DNA of 64,000 nt from assembly GCF_028280385.1 (NCBI RefSeq), contig NZ_JANQLX010000017.1, positions 248,001 through 312,000 on the forward strand. The letters run 5' to 3'. This DNA comes from Allomuricauda sp. (GTDB taxonomy: Bacteria; Bacteroidota; Bacteroidia; Flavobacteriales; Flavobacteriaceae). Both the position numbers and the translations under genes were made by a program. The first letter of the stretch is position 1, and each line of letters opens with the position of its first letter. Below, one piece after another: positions 15,767 through 25,307 of the stretch. The notes under the pieces are model-generated. The model saw nothing but the letters and a program-made list of their open reading frames with translations, was not told the DNA's origin and searched no databases.

Positions 15767-18166
15767 ATGAGACAAAAAAAGGGAAGGCCAAGACTGCCTT
15801 GGCTTTGGACCGGAATGTGCCTGTTATTGGCCACTTTGGGCACACAAGCCCAACAGAATTTCACGATCAGCGGAAAAATTACGGACAAATCCAACGGGGA
15901 AACTTTGTTTGGAACCTCAATTTTCTTGGAAGGAACCACCATTGGTGCCATCACCAATGAATATGGTTTTTATTCCTTGAGCGCCCCGGCCGGAACATAT
16001 ACGTTGGTATTTTCCCATTTGGGCTACAAAGAGATTTCCATTCCGCTTGACCTTACCCAAAACCAAACCATCGACATGGAAATTGAAGAGTTCTCCACCC
16101 AATTGGATGAAGTGGAGGTAACAGCCGAAGAACCCGAAAGGGCCATTTTGAGAAAGCCGGAGATGAGTGTATCCAAATTGGGGATCAAAACGGTAAAGCA
16201 GATGCCCGTGGTGCTCGGAGAGGTAGACATTATTAAATCCCTACAGATTCTACCTGGGGTGACCAGCAATGGGGAAGGCTCCAGCGGATTTCATGTGAGA
16301 GGGGGTGCCGTGGACCAAAATTTGGTGCTATTGGACGAGGCCATTATCTACAACACCTCCCACCTATTGGGATTCTTTTCCGTTTTTAATGCGGATGCGG
16401 TTAAAGATTTGAAACTGTATAAGGGAGGGATTCCTGCCAAATTTGGAGGGCGCGTATCCTCTGTATTGGATGTACGGCAAAAAGATGGAAATAGCAAAAA
16501 CTTTGCCTTGACTGGCGGTATTGGCGCCATCTCCAGCAGACTTGCAGCGGAGGGGCCCATGTTCAATGACCGGGGGTCCTTTCTCGTGGCCGGGCGGGGT
16601 TCTTATGCCCATTTGTTCATGAAACTGGCCGGTGAAAAAAACAGTATCAGCTTTTACGACCTGAATCTTAAGACCAACTACAGCATCGACAAAAACAATA
16701 AGTTGTACCTCTCGGGTTATTTCGGTAGGGATGTCTTCGATTTCGATGGCTCGTTCAGCAGTAGTTATGGAAATGCTTCTGGGAACCTTAGATGGAACCA
16801 TATTTTCAATGACCGCCTTTTTTCCAACCTATCCCTGATCTACAGTAAATATGATTATGAATTGGGAATTGAGGATTTTGAATTTGATTGGATTGCCTCC
16901 ATCAAAAATTACAATGCCAAATACGATCTTAAATATTATTTCAATGACGCCTTTAAGCTTGATTTTGGGATCAGCACCATTAAATATGAGTTTGACCCTG
17001 GGCAAATAGAACCTACCGGGCCAACCTCAGCGATCAATGCGCTACAACTTGATCAAAAGAGAGGTTTGGAAAGTGCCGCCTACGTAAATGCCGAACATAA
17101 ACTTACGGACAGGCTCACCGCACAATATGGTGTCAGGTTCAGTCATTTTAACCGCTTGGGCGGGCAACCCCTGTCGATCTACGCAAACGACCAGCCCTTG
17201 GTGTACAACACAACTCTTGGATTTTATCAACGAACTGATCCTGTGGACGAGATTACCTATAAGAAAAGTGAAAGTATCCGGACTTTTTCAAATCTAGAAC
17301 CTAGACTGTCGCTCGCCTACCAACTCAACAATTATTCCTCCATAAAAATGGGGTATTCCAGAGCAGCACAGTACATCCATCTCTTGTCCAATACGTCCTC
17401 GGTGACACCTTTGGATGTATGGACACCCAGTGGCAAATACATTGAGCCGCAACTATCCGATCAGTATGCATTGGGCTACTTCCGAAATTTTGTGGACAAG
17501 ATGTACTCCCTAGAGGCCGAGGTGTACTACAAGACCGTGGACAATCGCATCGATTATATAGACGGTTCCGACCTTATTGGAAACAATACCATTGAAACGG
17601 AAATTTTAAATGGGGAATCCAGGGCCTACGGACTGGAGTTATTGATGAGGAAAAATGAGGGCAACCTAACCGGATGGATTGCTTACACCCTTTCAAAATC
17701 TGAGCAAAGAACCACGGATACCAGGGCTGGTGGACCAGGCATAAATAACGGAAATTGGTACAGTACCCCCTATGACAAAACCCATGACGTATCTATGACC
17801 GCCGCTTATAAATTCAATGATAAATGGAGTTTTGGTGCCAATGCCATCTATCAAACCGGTAGACCCGTCACCTACCCCAACGGGCAATATCAGTACGAAG
17901 GCATATCCATCGCCAACTATTCTGAAAGAAACGCCGACCGTTTGCCTGACTATTACAGATTAGATCTTTCTGCAACCTACAGGCCCAACAAAAAACCACA
18001 TAAAAGATGGAAGGGGGAATGGGTATTGAGCGTGTACAATGTTTTCAATCGGAAAAATGCCGCTTCCATATCATTCGGTCAAAACTTTGAAACCGGGGCC
18101 AATGAAGCCACCAGAACAGCCATATTTGGCATTGTGCCCTCCCTTACCTATAACTTTAAATTCTAA
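15767..18166 (+). CDS. TonB-dependent outer-membrane receptor
   Basis: 799 residues with a signal peptide ending in LGTQAQ. A carboxypeptidase-regulatory-like beta sandwich (about 30-115, FTISGKITDKSNGETLFGTS) precedes the plug (about 140-240, VDIIKSLQILPGVTSNGEG and FHVRGGAVDQNLVLLDEA) and a 22-strand barrel ending in PSLTYNFKF with a terminal Phe. There is no SusD-like partner; instead a DUF4249 lipoprotein starts four bases downstream. Such pairs are common in flavobacteria and their ligand is not known. A paralogous pair lies at 45.7-49.7 kb. Confidence 0.95.
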   Translation: MRQKKGRPRLPWLWTGMCLLLATLGTQAQQNFTISGKITDKSNGETLFGTSIFLEGTTIGAITNEYGFYSLSAPAGTYTLVFSHLGYKEISIPLDLTQNQTIDMEIEEFSTQLDEVEVTAEEPERAILRKPEMSVSKLGIKTVKQMPVVLGEVDIIKSLQILPGVTSNGEGSSGFHVRGGAVDQNLVLLDEAIIYNTSHLLGFFSVFNADAVKDLKLYKGGIPAKFGGRVSSVLDVRQKDGNSKNFALTGGIGAISSRLAAEGPMFNDRGSFLVAGRGSYAHLFMKLAGEKNSISFYDLNLKTNYSIDKNNKLYLSGYFGRDVFDFDGSFSSSYGNASGNLRWNHIFNDRLFSNLSLIYSKYDYELGIEDFEFDWIASIKNYNAKYDLKYYFNDAFKLDFGISTIKYEFDPGQIEPTGPTSAINALQLDQKRGLESAAYVNAEHKLTDRLTAQYGVRFSHFNRLGGQPLSIYANDQPLVYNTTLGFYQRTDPVDEITYKKSESIRTFSNLEPRLSLAYQLNNYSSIKMGYSRAAQYIHLLSNTSSVTPLDVWTPSGKYIEPQLSDQYALGYFRNFVDKMYSLEAEVYYKTVDNRIDYIDGSDLIGNNTIETEILNGESRAYGLELLMRKNEGNLTGWIAYTLSKSEQRTTDTRAGGPGINNGNWYSTPYDKTHDVSMTAAYKFNDKWSFGANAIYQTGRPVTYPNGQYQYEGISIANYSERNADRLPDYYRLDLSATYRPNKKPHKRWKGEWVLSVYNVFNRKNAASISFGQNFETGANEATRTAIFGIVPSLTYNFKF

Positions 18167-18170
18167 CAAC

Positions 18171-19016
18171 ATGAAAACATATATCAAATCCTTGATCGCC
18201 AGTGTTGGCTTCCTCACTTTGTCCTGCACCGATGTTATTGAGGTGGACGTTCCGGAAGGACCCATTCGCTTGACCATAGAGGCCTCCCTAGATTGGGAAA
18301 AAGGCACAACGGGCAATGAGCAAACTATTTTACTCAGCACCTCTACCTCCTTTTATGACAATTTGAATCCGGCCCCGGTAACCGGCGCAGTGGTTCAGGT
18401 AACCAACAACAATACCGGAAGCGTGTTCAGTTTTCAAGACCAAAACGATGGACGCTACACAACCACGAACTTTGTTCCGATCTTGGGAAATACCTATACC
18501 CTGGAAGTCCAATACCAGGGCGACCGATATTCCGGTACCGAGACTTTGTTTCCTGTAAGCGATATCAACGAAGTTTTCCAATCCACTGAAGATGGCGAAG
18601 ACGATGAAGCCCTGGAAGTGAATGTGTCGTTTCAAGATCCCGAAAACGTGGAAAACTATTATTTCCTGCGGTTTCAGAGTAGAAACGACGTGCTTCCGGA
18701 GCTGTATGACATCAAAGATGAATTTATAGACGGTAACCTTGCCACATTTTATTATGAGAAAATTGAGGACGAGGAAGATAAAATCAGGGAATTTGAACCT
18801 GGGGACGTTGTGGATATTAAACTTTTGGGGATTTCCGAAGATTATTACCACTACCTACAATTGTTGATCGAACAATTTGAAAGCGCTGGCGACCCTTTTA
18901 CCGCTACGCCAGTGCCCCTAGTGGGCAATTGTATCAATTTGGATGATCCAGACAATGCGCCCTTCGGATATTTCCGGGTGACCCAAATGGTTCAGGACAC
19001 CTACACTTTTGAGTAG
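18171..19016 (+). CDS. DUF4249 lipoprotein, TonB-receptor partner
   Basis: 281 residues. The lipobox FLTLSC follows a short signal peptide (MKTYIKSLIASVGF). The mature protein opens with VIEVDVPEGPIRLTIEASL and has Ig-like strands (GAVVQVTNNNTGSVFSF, YTLEVQYQGDRYSG), as in DUF4249 proteins, which accompany TonB receptors at the outer membrane. The start at 18171 is preferred over upstream in-frame ATGs, because those lie inside the receptor gene and would destroy the lipoprotein signal. A strong terminator follows 17 bases after the stop. Confidence 0.9.
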   Translation: MKTYIKSLIASVGFLTLSCTDVIEVDVPEGPIRLTIEASLDWEKGTTGNEQTILLSTSTSFYDNLNPAPVTGAVVQVTNNNTGSVFSFQDQNDGRYTTTNFVPILGNTYTLEVQYQGDRYSGTETLFPVSDINEVFQSTEDGEDDEALEVNVSFQDPENVENYYFLRFQSRNDVLPELYDIKDEFIDGNLATFYYEKIEDEEDKIREFEPGDVVDIKLLGISEDYYHYLQLLIEQFESAGDPFTATPVPLVGNCINLDDPDNAPFGYFRVTQMVQDTYTFE

Positions 19017-19032
19017 TTTTTTGGTTGGTGCG

Positions 19033-19073
19033 AATCCCAAGGTTCAATGTTTTGGCCTTGGGATTTCTTTTTT
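19033..19073 (+). terminator. Intrinsic terminator of the receptor/DUF4249 operon
   Basis: Stem AATCCCAAGG (19033-19042) with CCTTGGGATT (19056-19065), 13-base loop, then a T-rich tract to 19073. It ends the two-gene operon and shows that the serine hydrolase downstream starts after it, at 19142. Confidence 0.88.
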
Positions 19074-19141
19074 CCAGGTCCCGATCTGTAACAATCCGCA
19101 TTAGCCCTTGTCTTTTTGAAAAGAACTTTCAAAACCAAAAC

Positions 19142-20341
19142 ATGCCAACTAGCCATCTTAAATACCTATTTCTGTCCCTCTGCATCATCACCTTTATTTC
19201 CAGCTGCAAACAACCATCTAAATCAACCAACCCATCAGAAACACCAACTGAAAGGTCTCAATTTGCCTTTCTAAAAGGCAGTTTGGAAGCAAATGGTCTG
19301 GAACCAAATCTCATAGAAGATATGGAAGATTCCATACTGGCCGATGTTTATCCCAACATCCATAGTGTTTTGATTCTTAAAAACGGTCAACTTGTATACG
19401 AGAATTATTATGATGGCAAAGATGAACTGTGGGGCAAAGACCTAGGGGTTATTGAACACCATAAAGACAGTTTACATGATATTCGCAGTGTTTCCAAAAG
19501 TATTGTGGCAACTTGTATTGGTATTGCAATACACCAAGGAAAAATTGATAGTATTGGCCAAAATGTTTTTGATTTTTTTCCTGAACATACCAAATACAAG
19601 GAAGGATTGCGTTCACAACTTACCATTGAACATCTGTTGACCATGACCTCCGGCATGGAGTGGAATGAAAATGTACCTTACACAGACCCTGAGAACAGTG
19701 AAATTCAAATGACATCCAGTGGGGACCCTATCCAATTTGTTCTGAGTCGTCCCATGGTCCATGTTCCTGGGGAATTATGGGAGTACAATGGCGGTACTAC
19801 CCAATTATTGGCCACCATCATTGAACGGGCCACGAATCAGAACATTCATGATTTTGCCGTCCAACATCTTTTTACCCCTTTGGAAATTACAACCTCAACT
19901 TGGACCAAATTTCCCGGTTTAGAGCTACCAGCTGCCGCTTCTGGACTACGCTTGACATCTAGAGATCTTTTAAAATTTGGAATGTTGTATGCCAATAATG
20001 GCTTATGGAATGGCAAACAAATCCTTTCAGAAGCTTGGGTAAAACATTCATTGCAGCCCAAAGTGTGGTTTGGTAGAAACAACAATGTTGGCTATGGATA
20101 TCAATTTTGGATTTTTAAAGGCAAAACCATACATAAAGGGCTAAATCACTTTATTCCTTCAGCAGTTGGCAATGGCGGGCAACGCATTTATTTAGACCTT
20201 CCCAATGAGTTGATTGTTGTTATAACCGCGGGCAATTATAACAATTGGACATTGAAAAAGGATTCCGAAGCACTTCTCGTAGATTTTATATATCCTGCCC
20301 TATTCAACGTAGGGAGTCCTACGAATCCTGAGAATAACTAG
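19142..20341 (+). CDS. Serine hydrolase of the beta-lactamase/class C family, lipoprotein
   Basis: 399 residues with a lipobox (TFISSC) after a hydrophobic signal. The SxxK nucleophile motif reads SVSK (RSVSKSIVATCIG), the Tyr motif is YNGG (LWEYNGGTTQLLA), and a late Gly-rich HxG-like loop (VGNGGQRIYLD) completes the pattern of class C-type serine hydrolases and esterases. The substrate cannot be told from sequence; these enzymes include peptidases, esterases and lactamases. Upstream in-frame codons overlap the terminator at 19033-19073, so this start is favoured. Confidence 0.92.
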   Translation: MPTSHLKYLFLSLCIITFISSCKQPSKSTNPSETPTERSQFAFLKGSLEANGLEPNLIEDMEDSILADVYPNIHSVLILKNGQLVYENYYDGKDELWGKDLGVIEHHKDSLHDIRSVSKSIVATCIGIAIHQGKIDSIGQNVFDFFPEHTKYKEGLRSQLTIEHLLTMTSGMEWNENVPYTDPENSEIQMTSSGDPIQFVLSRPMVHVPGELWEYNGGTTQLLATIIERATNQNIHDFAVQHLFTPLEITTSTWTKFPGLELPAAASGLRLTSRDLLKFGMLYANNGLWNGKQILSEAWVKHSLQPKVWFGRNNNVGYGYQFWIFKGKTIHKGLNHFIPSAVGNGGQRIYLDLPNELIVVITAGNYNNWTLKKDSEALLVDFIYPALFNVGSPTNPENN

Positions 20342-20615
20342 AGGTAATCCTGTAAGAAAACTATGTTGGTTCATGGCTTTTTTATTAACAAAGGTCACAT
20401 ATCTATTACTTTAAGCCCTTCATTACCAGATTTTTACTATATTAAAGAATTGGGAATTTAACATTTCACCTCCCAATGTTCCCCGCCCGTTCCCCACAAT
20501 TATAGACCCTTTCCTTGCAAAGTGTGGGCAGATACATGTTGGTTGAATTTAGCAAGTTGCCGCTTTCCTTAAAGAGACTAATTCAACGTAATATCAACTC
20601 TAAATTTCAACTAAA

Positions 20616-21125
20616 ATGAAACAACTGATCGCAGTGGGCCTGTTTATGGCCCTAATTACATCGTGCAACCAAGGCCCAACCAGGTATACCCAAAGCTCGC
20701 CTGAAATTGACACGATAAAACAACTCTTTGCCAACTACGACAACAAAGCTTATGACACCAGCATGTATGCGGACACATCGAAGACGCACTACAATTCTTC
20801 CAAAGCCATGACCGCTGCAGAAGCCATGGAATACCACAAACAAGCGGACGCCAACTACTCTTCTCGCGGATTTAAATCCGACAACCAGGATTTTGAAATG
20901 GTCCTTACTGATGAAGGAGAAACTTGGGTGAATTGCTGGCTGGAATGGAATGGCACTCTGGCTGCCAATGGCAAAGAAATTGAGGTGCCCGTGCATGTCA
21001 CCTATCAGTTTGTAGACGGCAAAATAGTGCGGGAGTATGGCTATTGGGACCCCTCTGAAATAGTTCTGACCCTACAACAAATAGCCGCTGAAGCCGAAAA
21101 AGCGGAAGAGGAATCAGAAGAATAA
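20616..21125 (+). CDS. NTF2/SnoaL-like lipoprotein
   Basis: 169 residues with the lipobox ALITSC. The mature part looks like a cone-shaped NTF2-like fold: IKQLFANYDNKAYDT helix, AMTAAEAMEYHKQ, then strands WVNCWLEWNGTL and VPVHVTYQFVDGKIVREYG. The tail is Glu-rich (AEAEKAEEESEE). A role in binding a small ligand is possible but not shown. A broken gene and a strong terminator follow, so they may be in one transcription unit. Confidence 0.78.
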   Translation: MKQLIAVGLFMALITSCNQGPTRYTQSSPEIDTIKQLFANYDNKAYDTSMYADTSKTHYNSSKAMTAAEAMEYHKQADANYSSRGFKSDNQDFEMVLTDEGETWVNCWLEWNGTLAANGKEIEVPVHVTYQFVDGKIVREYGYWDPSEIVLTLQQIAAEAEKAEEESEE

Positions 21126-21147
21126 AATCAACAAAAACCAACGCATA

Positions 21148-21272
21148 ATGAAAAAAGTAATTTTAATCGAACTGCTGATGCCACCACCCATGGTGATGTA
21201 CAAGAGCTATGGGCCTTTAGACCAGACCTAAGCGGCACCGATGGTTCGGTACAGGCCGCGGAGCGTCAATAA
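21148..21272 (+). pseudogene. Frameshifted or internally deleted small gene remnant
   Basis: A signal-like start (ATG at 21148, MKKVILI) is followed, in a frame shifted by two bases, by a protein-like C-terminus of about 34 codons (ADATTHGDVQELWAF then RPDLSGTDGSVQAAERQ) that ends at a TAA at 21270-21272. That second frame has no start codon of its own. A strong intrinsic terminator sits 20 bases later, as expected for the end of a real gene. The simplest reading is a deletion that joined the first codons of a gene to its last codons out of frame. Parent family not recognised. Confidence 0.4.
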
Positions 21273-21292
21273 GCATTGGAAATTTAATAGGG

Positions 21293-21322
21293 GTAGGGAC
21301 ATTTTATGTCCCTACTTTTTTT
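21293..21322 (+). terminator. Strong intrinsic terminator
   Basis: A perfect 10-bp stem GTAGGGACAT (21293-21302) with ATGTCCCTAC (21306-21315), TTT loop, then seven T. It ends the transcript of the NTF2-like lipoprotein and the gene remnant. Confidence 0.92.
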
Positions 21323-21420
21323 GTGTAATATGTACTTAAATTCATTCAAGCGCCAAAACACAAATCAACATATCTACCCAAATTAATATGTAACTTGCCT
21401 CCTCTTAGCTGAAATTTCAA

Positions 21421-22026
21421 ATGTATATTCCACATTATTACAAAAACGAAAACCTTGGGGAAATCAAGGATTTCTTGCAGCATAACAGTTTCGGAATCTT
21501 GGTCAACCAAGTGGATGGAAAACCTTGGGCCACCCACCTACCCTTGGAGCTTTGGACGGCTCCGGATGGAAAAGAATACCTAGAGGGCCATGTTGCCAAG
21601 GCCAATCCGCAGTGGAGGGCATTTAAAGAAGGTTCCGAGGTACTTTGCATTTTTAACGGGCCCCATGCCTATGTTTCGTCATCATGGTACCAAGAGGAAG
21701 AAGTACCCACTTGGAATTACATTGCAGTCCACATTTATGGCAAGCTGCATATTCTGGATGAAGCAGCAACGATGGAATCCCTACATCGATTGGTGGACAA
21801 GTACGAACAGGGCTCCAAAAATCCCCTTTCGATGAATGACCTATCTGCAAAAACCTTGAGACAAGTAAAAGGTGTGGTGGGTTTTCAGATTGAAATCAAG
21901 GATATTCAGGCGGCGTATAAACTTTCACAAGGGAGACCCCATGATCATGCCCAGATCATAAAAGAATTACGGGAAAAAGATACCCCTGGCAGCTCAGCCA
22001 TAGCCCAGGAAATGGATTTGTTGTAG
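21421..22026 (+). CDS. PaiB-like FMN-binding protein
   Basis: 201 residues of the FMN-binding negative transcriptional regulator (PaiB) family. Readable motifs are YIPHYYKNENLGEIKDFL at the N-terminus, the ATHLPLEL segment, FNGPHAYVSSSWY and PTWNYIAVHIYG, all part of the flavin-binding split barrel and dimer surface. The family was named for PaiB of Bacillus, a regulator of protease and sporulation genes, but many members may simply be flavoproteins. The gene is convergent with PorP/SprF, 13 bases apart, with no visible terminator. Confidence 0.93.
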   Translation: MYIPHYYKNENLGEIKDFLQHNSFGILVNQVDGKPWATHLPLELWTAPDGKEYLEGHVAKANPQWRAFKEGSEVLCIFNGPHAYVSSSWYQEEEVPTWNYIAVHIYGKLHILDEAATMESLHRLVDKYEQGSKNPLSMNDLSAKTLRQVKGVVGFQIEIKDIQAAYKLSQGRPHDHAQIIKELREKDTPGSSAIAQEMDLL

Positions 22027-22039
22027 TATCCTGGAAATC

Positions 22040-23812
22040 CTATTCGTTATCCTGAAATTTAGTGTCTGCCCAATTGGAATATCTTGGATTGTCCACATGC
22101 ATGATCCACAATTCGTCGGTGTACTCCCCTTCCATTTGGGAACGATAGGCTGCATATGCCAATTCATTTTCCTCATATTTGGCCAGATATACATAGTTTA
22201 GGCCATTATCCGGGTTTTTAAAGTACTTGGCATTCAGCCCACGTTTCTTAAGGTCGGCCATAAAACTTTTCAGGTACTTTTCATTTTTGAACACATTGGC
22301 CACAATATAGTGCCCTTTGCCCACTCCATCCAGATTGATGAATTTTTCAATAGGCTTGTATGCTCCACCCGTAAAGGTATGCTTGGGTTCTTTTGAGGTA
22401 GTCTTCGGCTGTACGGTATTTTGGGCCACCGCAGTATTTTCCATGGCCTTGGCCAAGGAATCCAAATCACCATTTTTGGCCAAATATAACTGCTGGGCCT
22501 GGGCCTCAATATCAGGAAGTTCGTTATTGGTCTGACGTTTAACCAAACGCATCACCATTTCAAATCGCTTTTCCAAATCGCGTTGACGGTTCTGCTCCAG
22601 GGAATCCATTTTAAAGATCAATTCGTTGATCACTGCATAGTTATCGGCCTGTTGTGCCTGAAGTTCCTTGACCTGGGCTTCCCAAAAAGCAAGATCCTCC
22701 TTGTTGGTAGGTCGCAATGCAGTCTGGGCGTTCAACTTGTTTTTACGCTTTTTCTTACTCTCTTTGATATCCGCAACAAAGGTACCTTCAATAGGCTTTC
22801 GTTCCGGAGTGTCTTCATTGGAGGCCAATACATTGCTTGACATGGTGGGAACAAAGGAAAAAGCAATGGATACCTCGTGGGTAACTCCAAGATGCGCCAG
22901 GTTCCGATTCACATTTTTCTCGAAATTGTATCCAAATGAAAGTCTTCGGTTCAGATTGAAACCTGTTCCCGCAGAAGCCCCATAAAACTGGTCGTATCCT
23001 CCCTGAATCCATCCCAATTTAGGAAGGTCAAGAATGAGTCCACCTCCAAAAATGGGGTCTTGTTCCCCTTCAAAGCGGGCTCTTGCCAAAGGCATTAACC
23101 GACCGTCTTCAAAAATCCCGGCCCCATTTTTAAATTCATGGGCAAATTGGATATGGCCGGAAAATGTCTTTTCGTTAAACTCGCTAATGGATCTGCCGGT
23201 TTTGATGTTGTAATCCACCAGGTTCTGTGCAAAAACGCCGAAATCAAATTTACCAACGGAAAGGTTTAAACCTGGTTGGAAAGAAATAATGGAGTTTTGG
23301 GTAGCCGAGTCCAATAAGGGATCATCATCCAAGGTTACGGCACGATCGGGATCAAAACTGCTTACGTAATAAGGAATGTTCACCCCAAAACTGAGATTAC
23401 TTTTATGTCCCAGCTGGATACCATGTGAGTAATTGGCCATAATTCCCAAATTGGAAATCACTCCTTCTTGCTGGTTGTACAGGCTTACTCCAAGGCCAAC
23501 ACGTTCATTCAATCGACCGCTGTAGCTCAAAAAGTAGTTTTGGTTGTTGTCATTGAAATCGGCTCCTTGGCTCCGATGGAACAGATTTACATAAGATTTG
23601 TCTTCACGAACTGCAGAAAAGGTGGGATTGATCAAAAACCGATTGAATTTCAAAAGATTCTGAAAAGGAACGTCATAGCTGACATACGGATTCCCCTCCT
23701 GAGCGTCCAAATTAGATATGGGCAAACAGGCGAATAGGAGAAGCAAAAGCCAATTAAAACAACTTAATTTTCTGCTTTGGGAGAATAGGGGTAGTCTTAC
23801 TTCCATAGCCAA
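22040..23812 (-). CDS. PorP/SprF-family type IX secretion membrane protein with SPOR-like C-terminus
   Basis: 590 residues. A signal peptide (WLLLLLFACLPISNLDA) precedes a beta-barrel of the PorP/SprF type (about 45-330: FNRFLINPTFSAVRED, LNERVGLGVSLYNQQEG, FQPGLNLSVGKFDFGVFAQN). PorP/SprF proteins tether substrates of the type IX system to gliding or adhesin machinery. After residue 340 comes a linker with coiled-coil character (ELQAQQADNYAVINELIFKM) and a C-terminal domain like a SPOR module (GKGHYIVANVFKNEKYLKSF, GLNYVYLAKYE), which could bind glycan. The combination would anchor the barrel to peptidoglycan (inference). ATG at 23806 is an equally good start. Confidence 0.9.
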   Translation of the reverse strand: MAMEVRLPLFSQSRKLSCFNWLLLLLFACLPISNLDAQEGNPYVSYDVPFQNLLKFNRFLINPTFSAVREDKSYVNLFHRSQGADFNDNNQNYFLSYSGRLNERVGLGVSLYNQQEGVISNLGIMANYSHGIQLGHKSNLSFGVNIPYYVSSFDPDRAVTLDDDPLLDSATQNSIISFQPGLNLSVGKFDFGVFAQNLVDYNIKTGRSISEFNEKTFSGHIQFAHEFKNGAGIFEDGRLMPLARARFEGEQDPIFGGGLILDLPKLGWIQGGYDQFYGASAGTGFNLNRRLSFGYNFEKNVNRNLAHLGVTHEVSIAFSFVPTMSSNVLASNEDTPERKPIEGTFVADIKESKKKRKNKLNAQTALRPTNKEDLAFWEAQVKELQAQQADNYAVINELIFKMDSLEQNRQRDLEKRFEMVMRLVKRQTNNELPDIEAQAQQLYLAKNGDLDSLAKAMENTAVAQNTVQPKTTSKEPKHTFTGGAYKPIEKFINLDGVGKGHYIVANVFKNEKYLKSFMADLKKRGLNAKYFKNPDNGLNYVYLAKYEENELAYAAYRSQMEGEYTDELWIMHVDNPRYSNWADTKFQDNE

Positions 23813-24111
23813 ATGGTGTTAGTAGGTTAAAGAACCTGTAGGGTACAGGTATGTGTTTTTTGTTTGGTCTCATTAGCAAGATTTGGGATTCTTGTAAGAG
23901 TTTTACTATTAACTTAATTGTAATATTAAACATTTAATCGGTAAAAAACCAATTTTATCGTTCAAATGCACAACTAATGGGTTAACAAACCGCTTAATAC
24001 TTAAAAACGAGCAGATTAGCCGTTTATTATGTCCTACTTAGGCGGCATCAGAATCGTTTATTATTTACCCAATTCAACGTATTTTTATCATAGCACTCAA
24101 AAAATGGACTT
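23813..24111. other. AT-rich intergenic gap between divergent genes
   Basis: The gap must hold the promoters of PorP/SprF (minus) and the GNAT gene (plus). A short hairpin, ACCTGTA (23834-23840) with TACAGGT (23844-23850), would lie in the PorP/SprF leader. No gene, repeat or clear TAnnTTTG element is seen. Confidence 0.5.
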
Positions 24112-24591
24112 ATGTCTGATACTGTCAAAATAGTAGCCTACGCCGATCAATATGCAGAAGCTTTTAGAGCCCTCAACGAGGAGTGGATCCATAAATATTT
24201 TGAGATGGAGGAAATGGACCGTATATCGTTGCACCACCCCAAGGAATATATTTTGGACAAGGGTGGGTACATTGCTGTTGCCTTGTTTAACGACAAGGCC
24301 GTTGGGGTTTGTGCCCTTATACCTACTGCACGTGAAGGCTACCAGTTTGAACTCGCAAAAATGGGAGTGTCCCCCATGGCGCAGGGCAAGGGAATCGGAA
24401 AAAAATTGGGACAACACATTGTGGATAAGGCCAAAGAACTAGGAGCCACTCGATTGTATCTTGAAAGTAATCGGGTGTTGACGCCAGCCCTAAATCTGTA
24501 TAAAAAATTGGGCTTTGAGGAGATGGCAGGTATTAGTTCACCCTATGCACGAAGTGATATTCAAATGGAATTAGACCTCTCCAAAGTCTGA
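24112..24591 (+). CDS. GNAT-family N-acetyltransferase
   Basis: 159 residues covering a complete GNAT fold. The acetyl-CoA pyrophosphate loop is MAQGKGIGKKLG, preceded by the strand FELAKMGVSP, and the C-terminal motif is LNLYKKLGFEEM. Acceptor specificity is unknown; the sequence resembles small-molecule or amino-acid acetyltransferases. The gene is monocistronic, with nothing else in its transcription unit. Confidence 0.93.
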   Translation: MSDTVKIVAYADQYAEAFRALNEEWIHKYFEMEEMDRISLHHPKEYILDKGGYIAVALFNDKAVGVCALIPTAREGYQFELAKMGVSPMAQGKGIGKKLGQHIVDKAKELGATRLYLESNRVLTPALNLYKKLGFEEMAGISSPYARSDIQMELDLSKV

Positions 24592-24880
24592 TATTGAATC
24601 ATTTCTTTCATATTCCCCCAATTTATACATGGGCCAAGTTTTTGCCAAACATGGGCTATCTAGACCCAATGCTTGCACCAATTTACCGGATATGGGAATG
24701 GACCTTGGACCGGCATGCTACGTATCTTGGTGGTAGTGGCATACTACTTTAAAGGTAGCTTGTTACTTCATCCAAAAGCATATCTACCACCTTTACCCCA
24801 CCCACTGATTTGCCTTGATAAAATTTTACTATGCCGCTAAAAATGAGTACCTTATAAAGGTCATCTTAAATTATTTAGCC
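24592..24880. other. Intergenic gap upstream of the DoxX gene
   Basis: No credible gene is seen in these 289 bases. A 35-codon frame from about 24632 has no protein-like features. The DoxX promoter is expected near 24810-24840 but no good match to the consensus is visible. Confidence 0.5.
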
Positions 24881-25303
24881 ATGGGAACCGTTAAAAGATT
24901 GAACAAATGGGCCAACGCCCATACCTATTACCTACTTGATCTTATCCGCATTGCATTGGGGGTTTTCCTTTTTTTGAAAGGCGTGGAATTTATGACCAAT
25001 CATGAGCAAATGGCCGAAGTGGTGCGTCCCTTTCAAGATATGCCCGGCGGTATGATTTTGCTTCACTACATTGCTCCGGCCCATTTTGTCGGTGGATTTT
25101 TAATTGTGGTGGGATTACTCACCAGATGGGCGGCCTTGGCCCAGATTCCAATTTTAATAGGTGCGGTGTTGACCAACTTTTTGGGTGTTATGAACTCCAC
25201 AAATCTTATTTTGGCCACCGTGACCCTCTTGGTCTGCGTTTTCTTTCTGTTCTATGGTTCAGGAAAACATTCGGCGGACTATTATTTAAAAATGCAGCAA
25301 TGA
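24881..25303 (+). CDS. DoxX-family membrane protein
   Basis: 140 residues with four hydrophobic segments: YYLLDLIRIALGVFLFLKG, ILLHYIAPAHFVGGFLIVVG, LAQIPILIGAVLTNFLG and LILATVTLLVCVFFLFYG. This four-helix layout and the GVEF and HFVGGF segments match DoxX/SURF4-like proteins of the inner membrane, some of which take part in redox or thiosulfate metabolism. The start at 24881 (MGTVKRLNKW) is preferred over an in-frame ATG at 24815, whose added residues are poorly conserved in character. It is convergent with the TonB receptor, four bases apart. Confidence 0.88.
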   Translation: MGTVKRLNKWANAHTYYLLDLIRIALGVFLFLKGVEFMTNHEQMAEVVRPFQDMPGGMILLHYIAPAHFVGGFLIVVGLLTRWAALAQIPILIGAVLTNFLGVMNSTNLILATVTLLVCVFFLFYGSGKHSADYYLKMQQ

Positions 25304-25307
25304 TCTT

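Noticed and set aside
18039..18170. Upstream in-frame starts for the DUF4249 gene
   Set aside because: They lie inside the TonB receptor gene and would mask the lipoprotein signal that begins at 18171.
19025..19141. Upstream in-frame start for the serine hydrolase
   Set aside because: The stretch holds a strong terminator; the lipoprotein signal begins at 19142.
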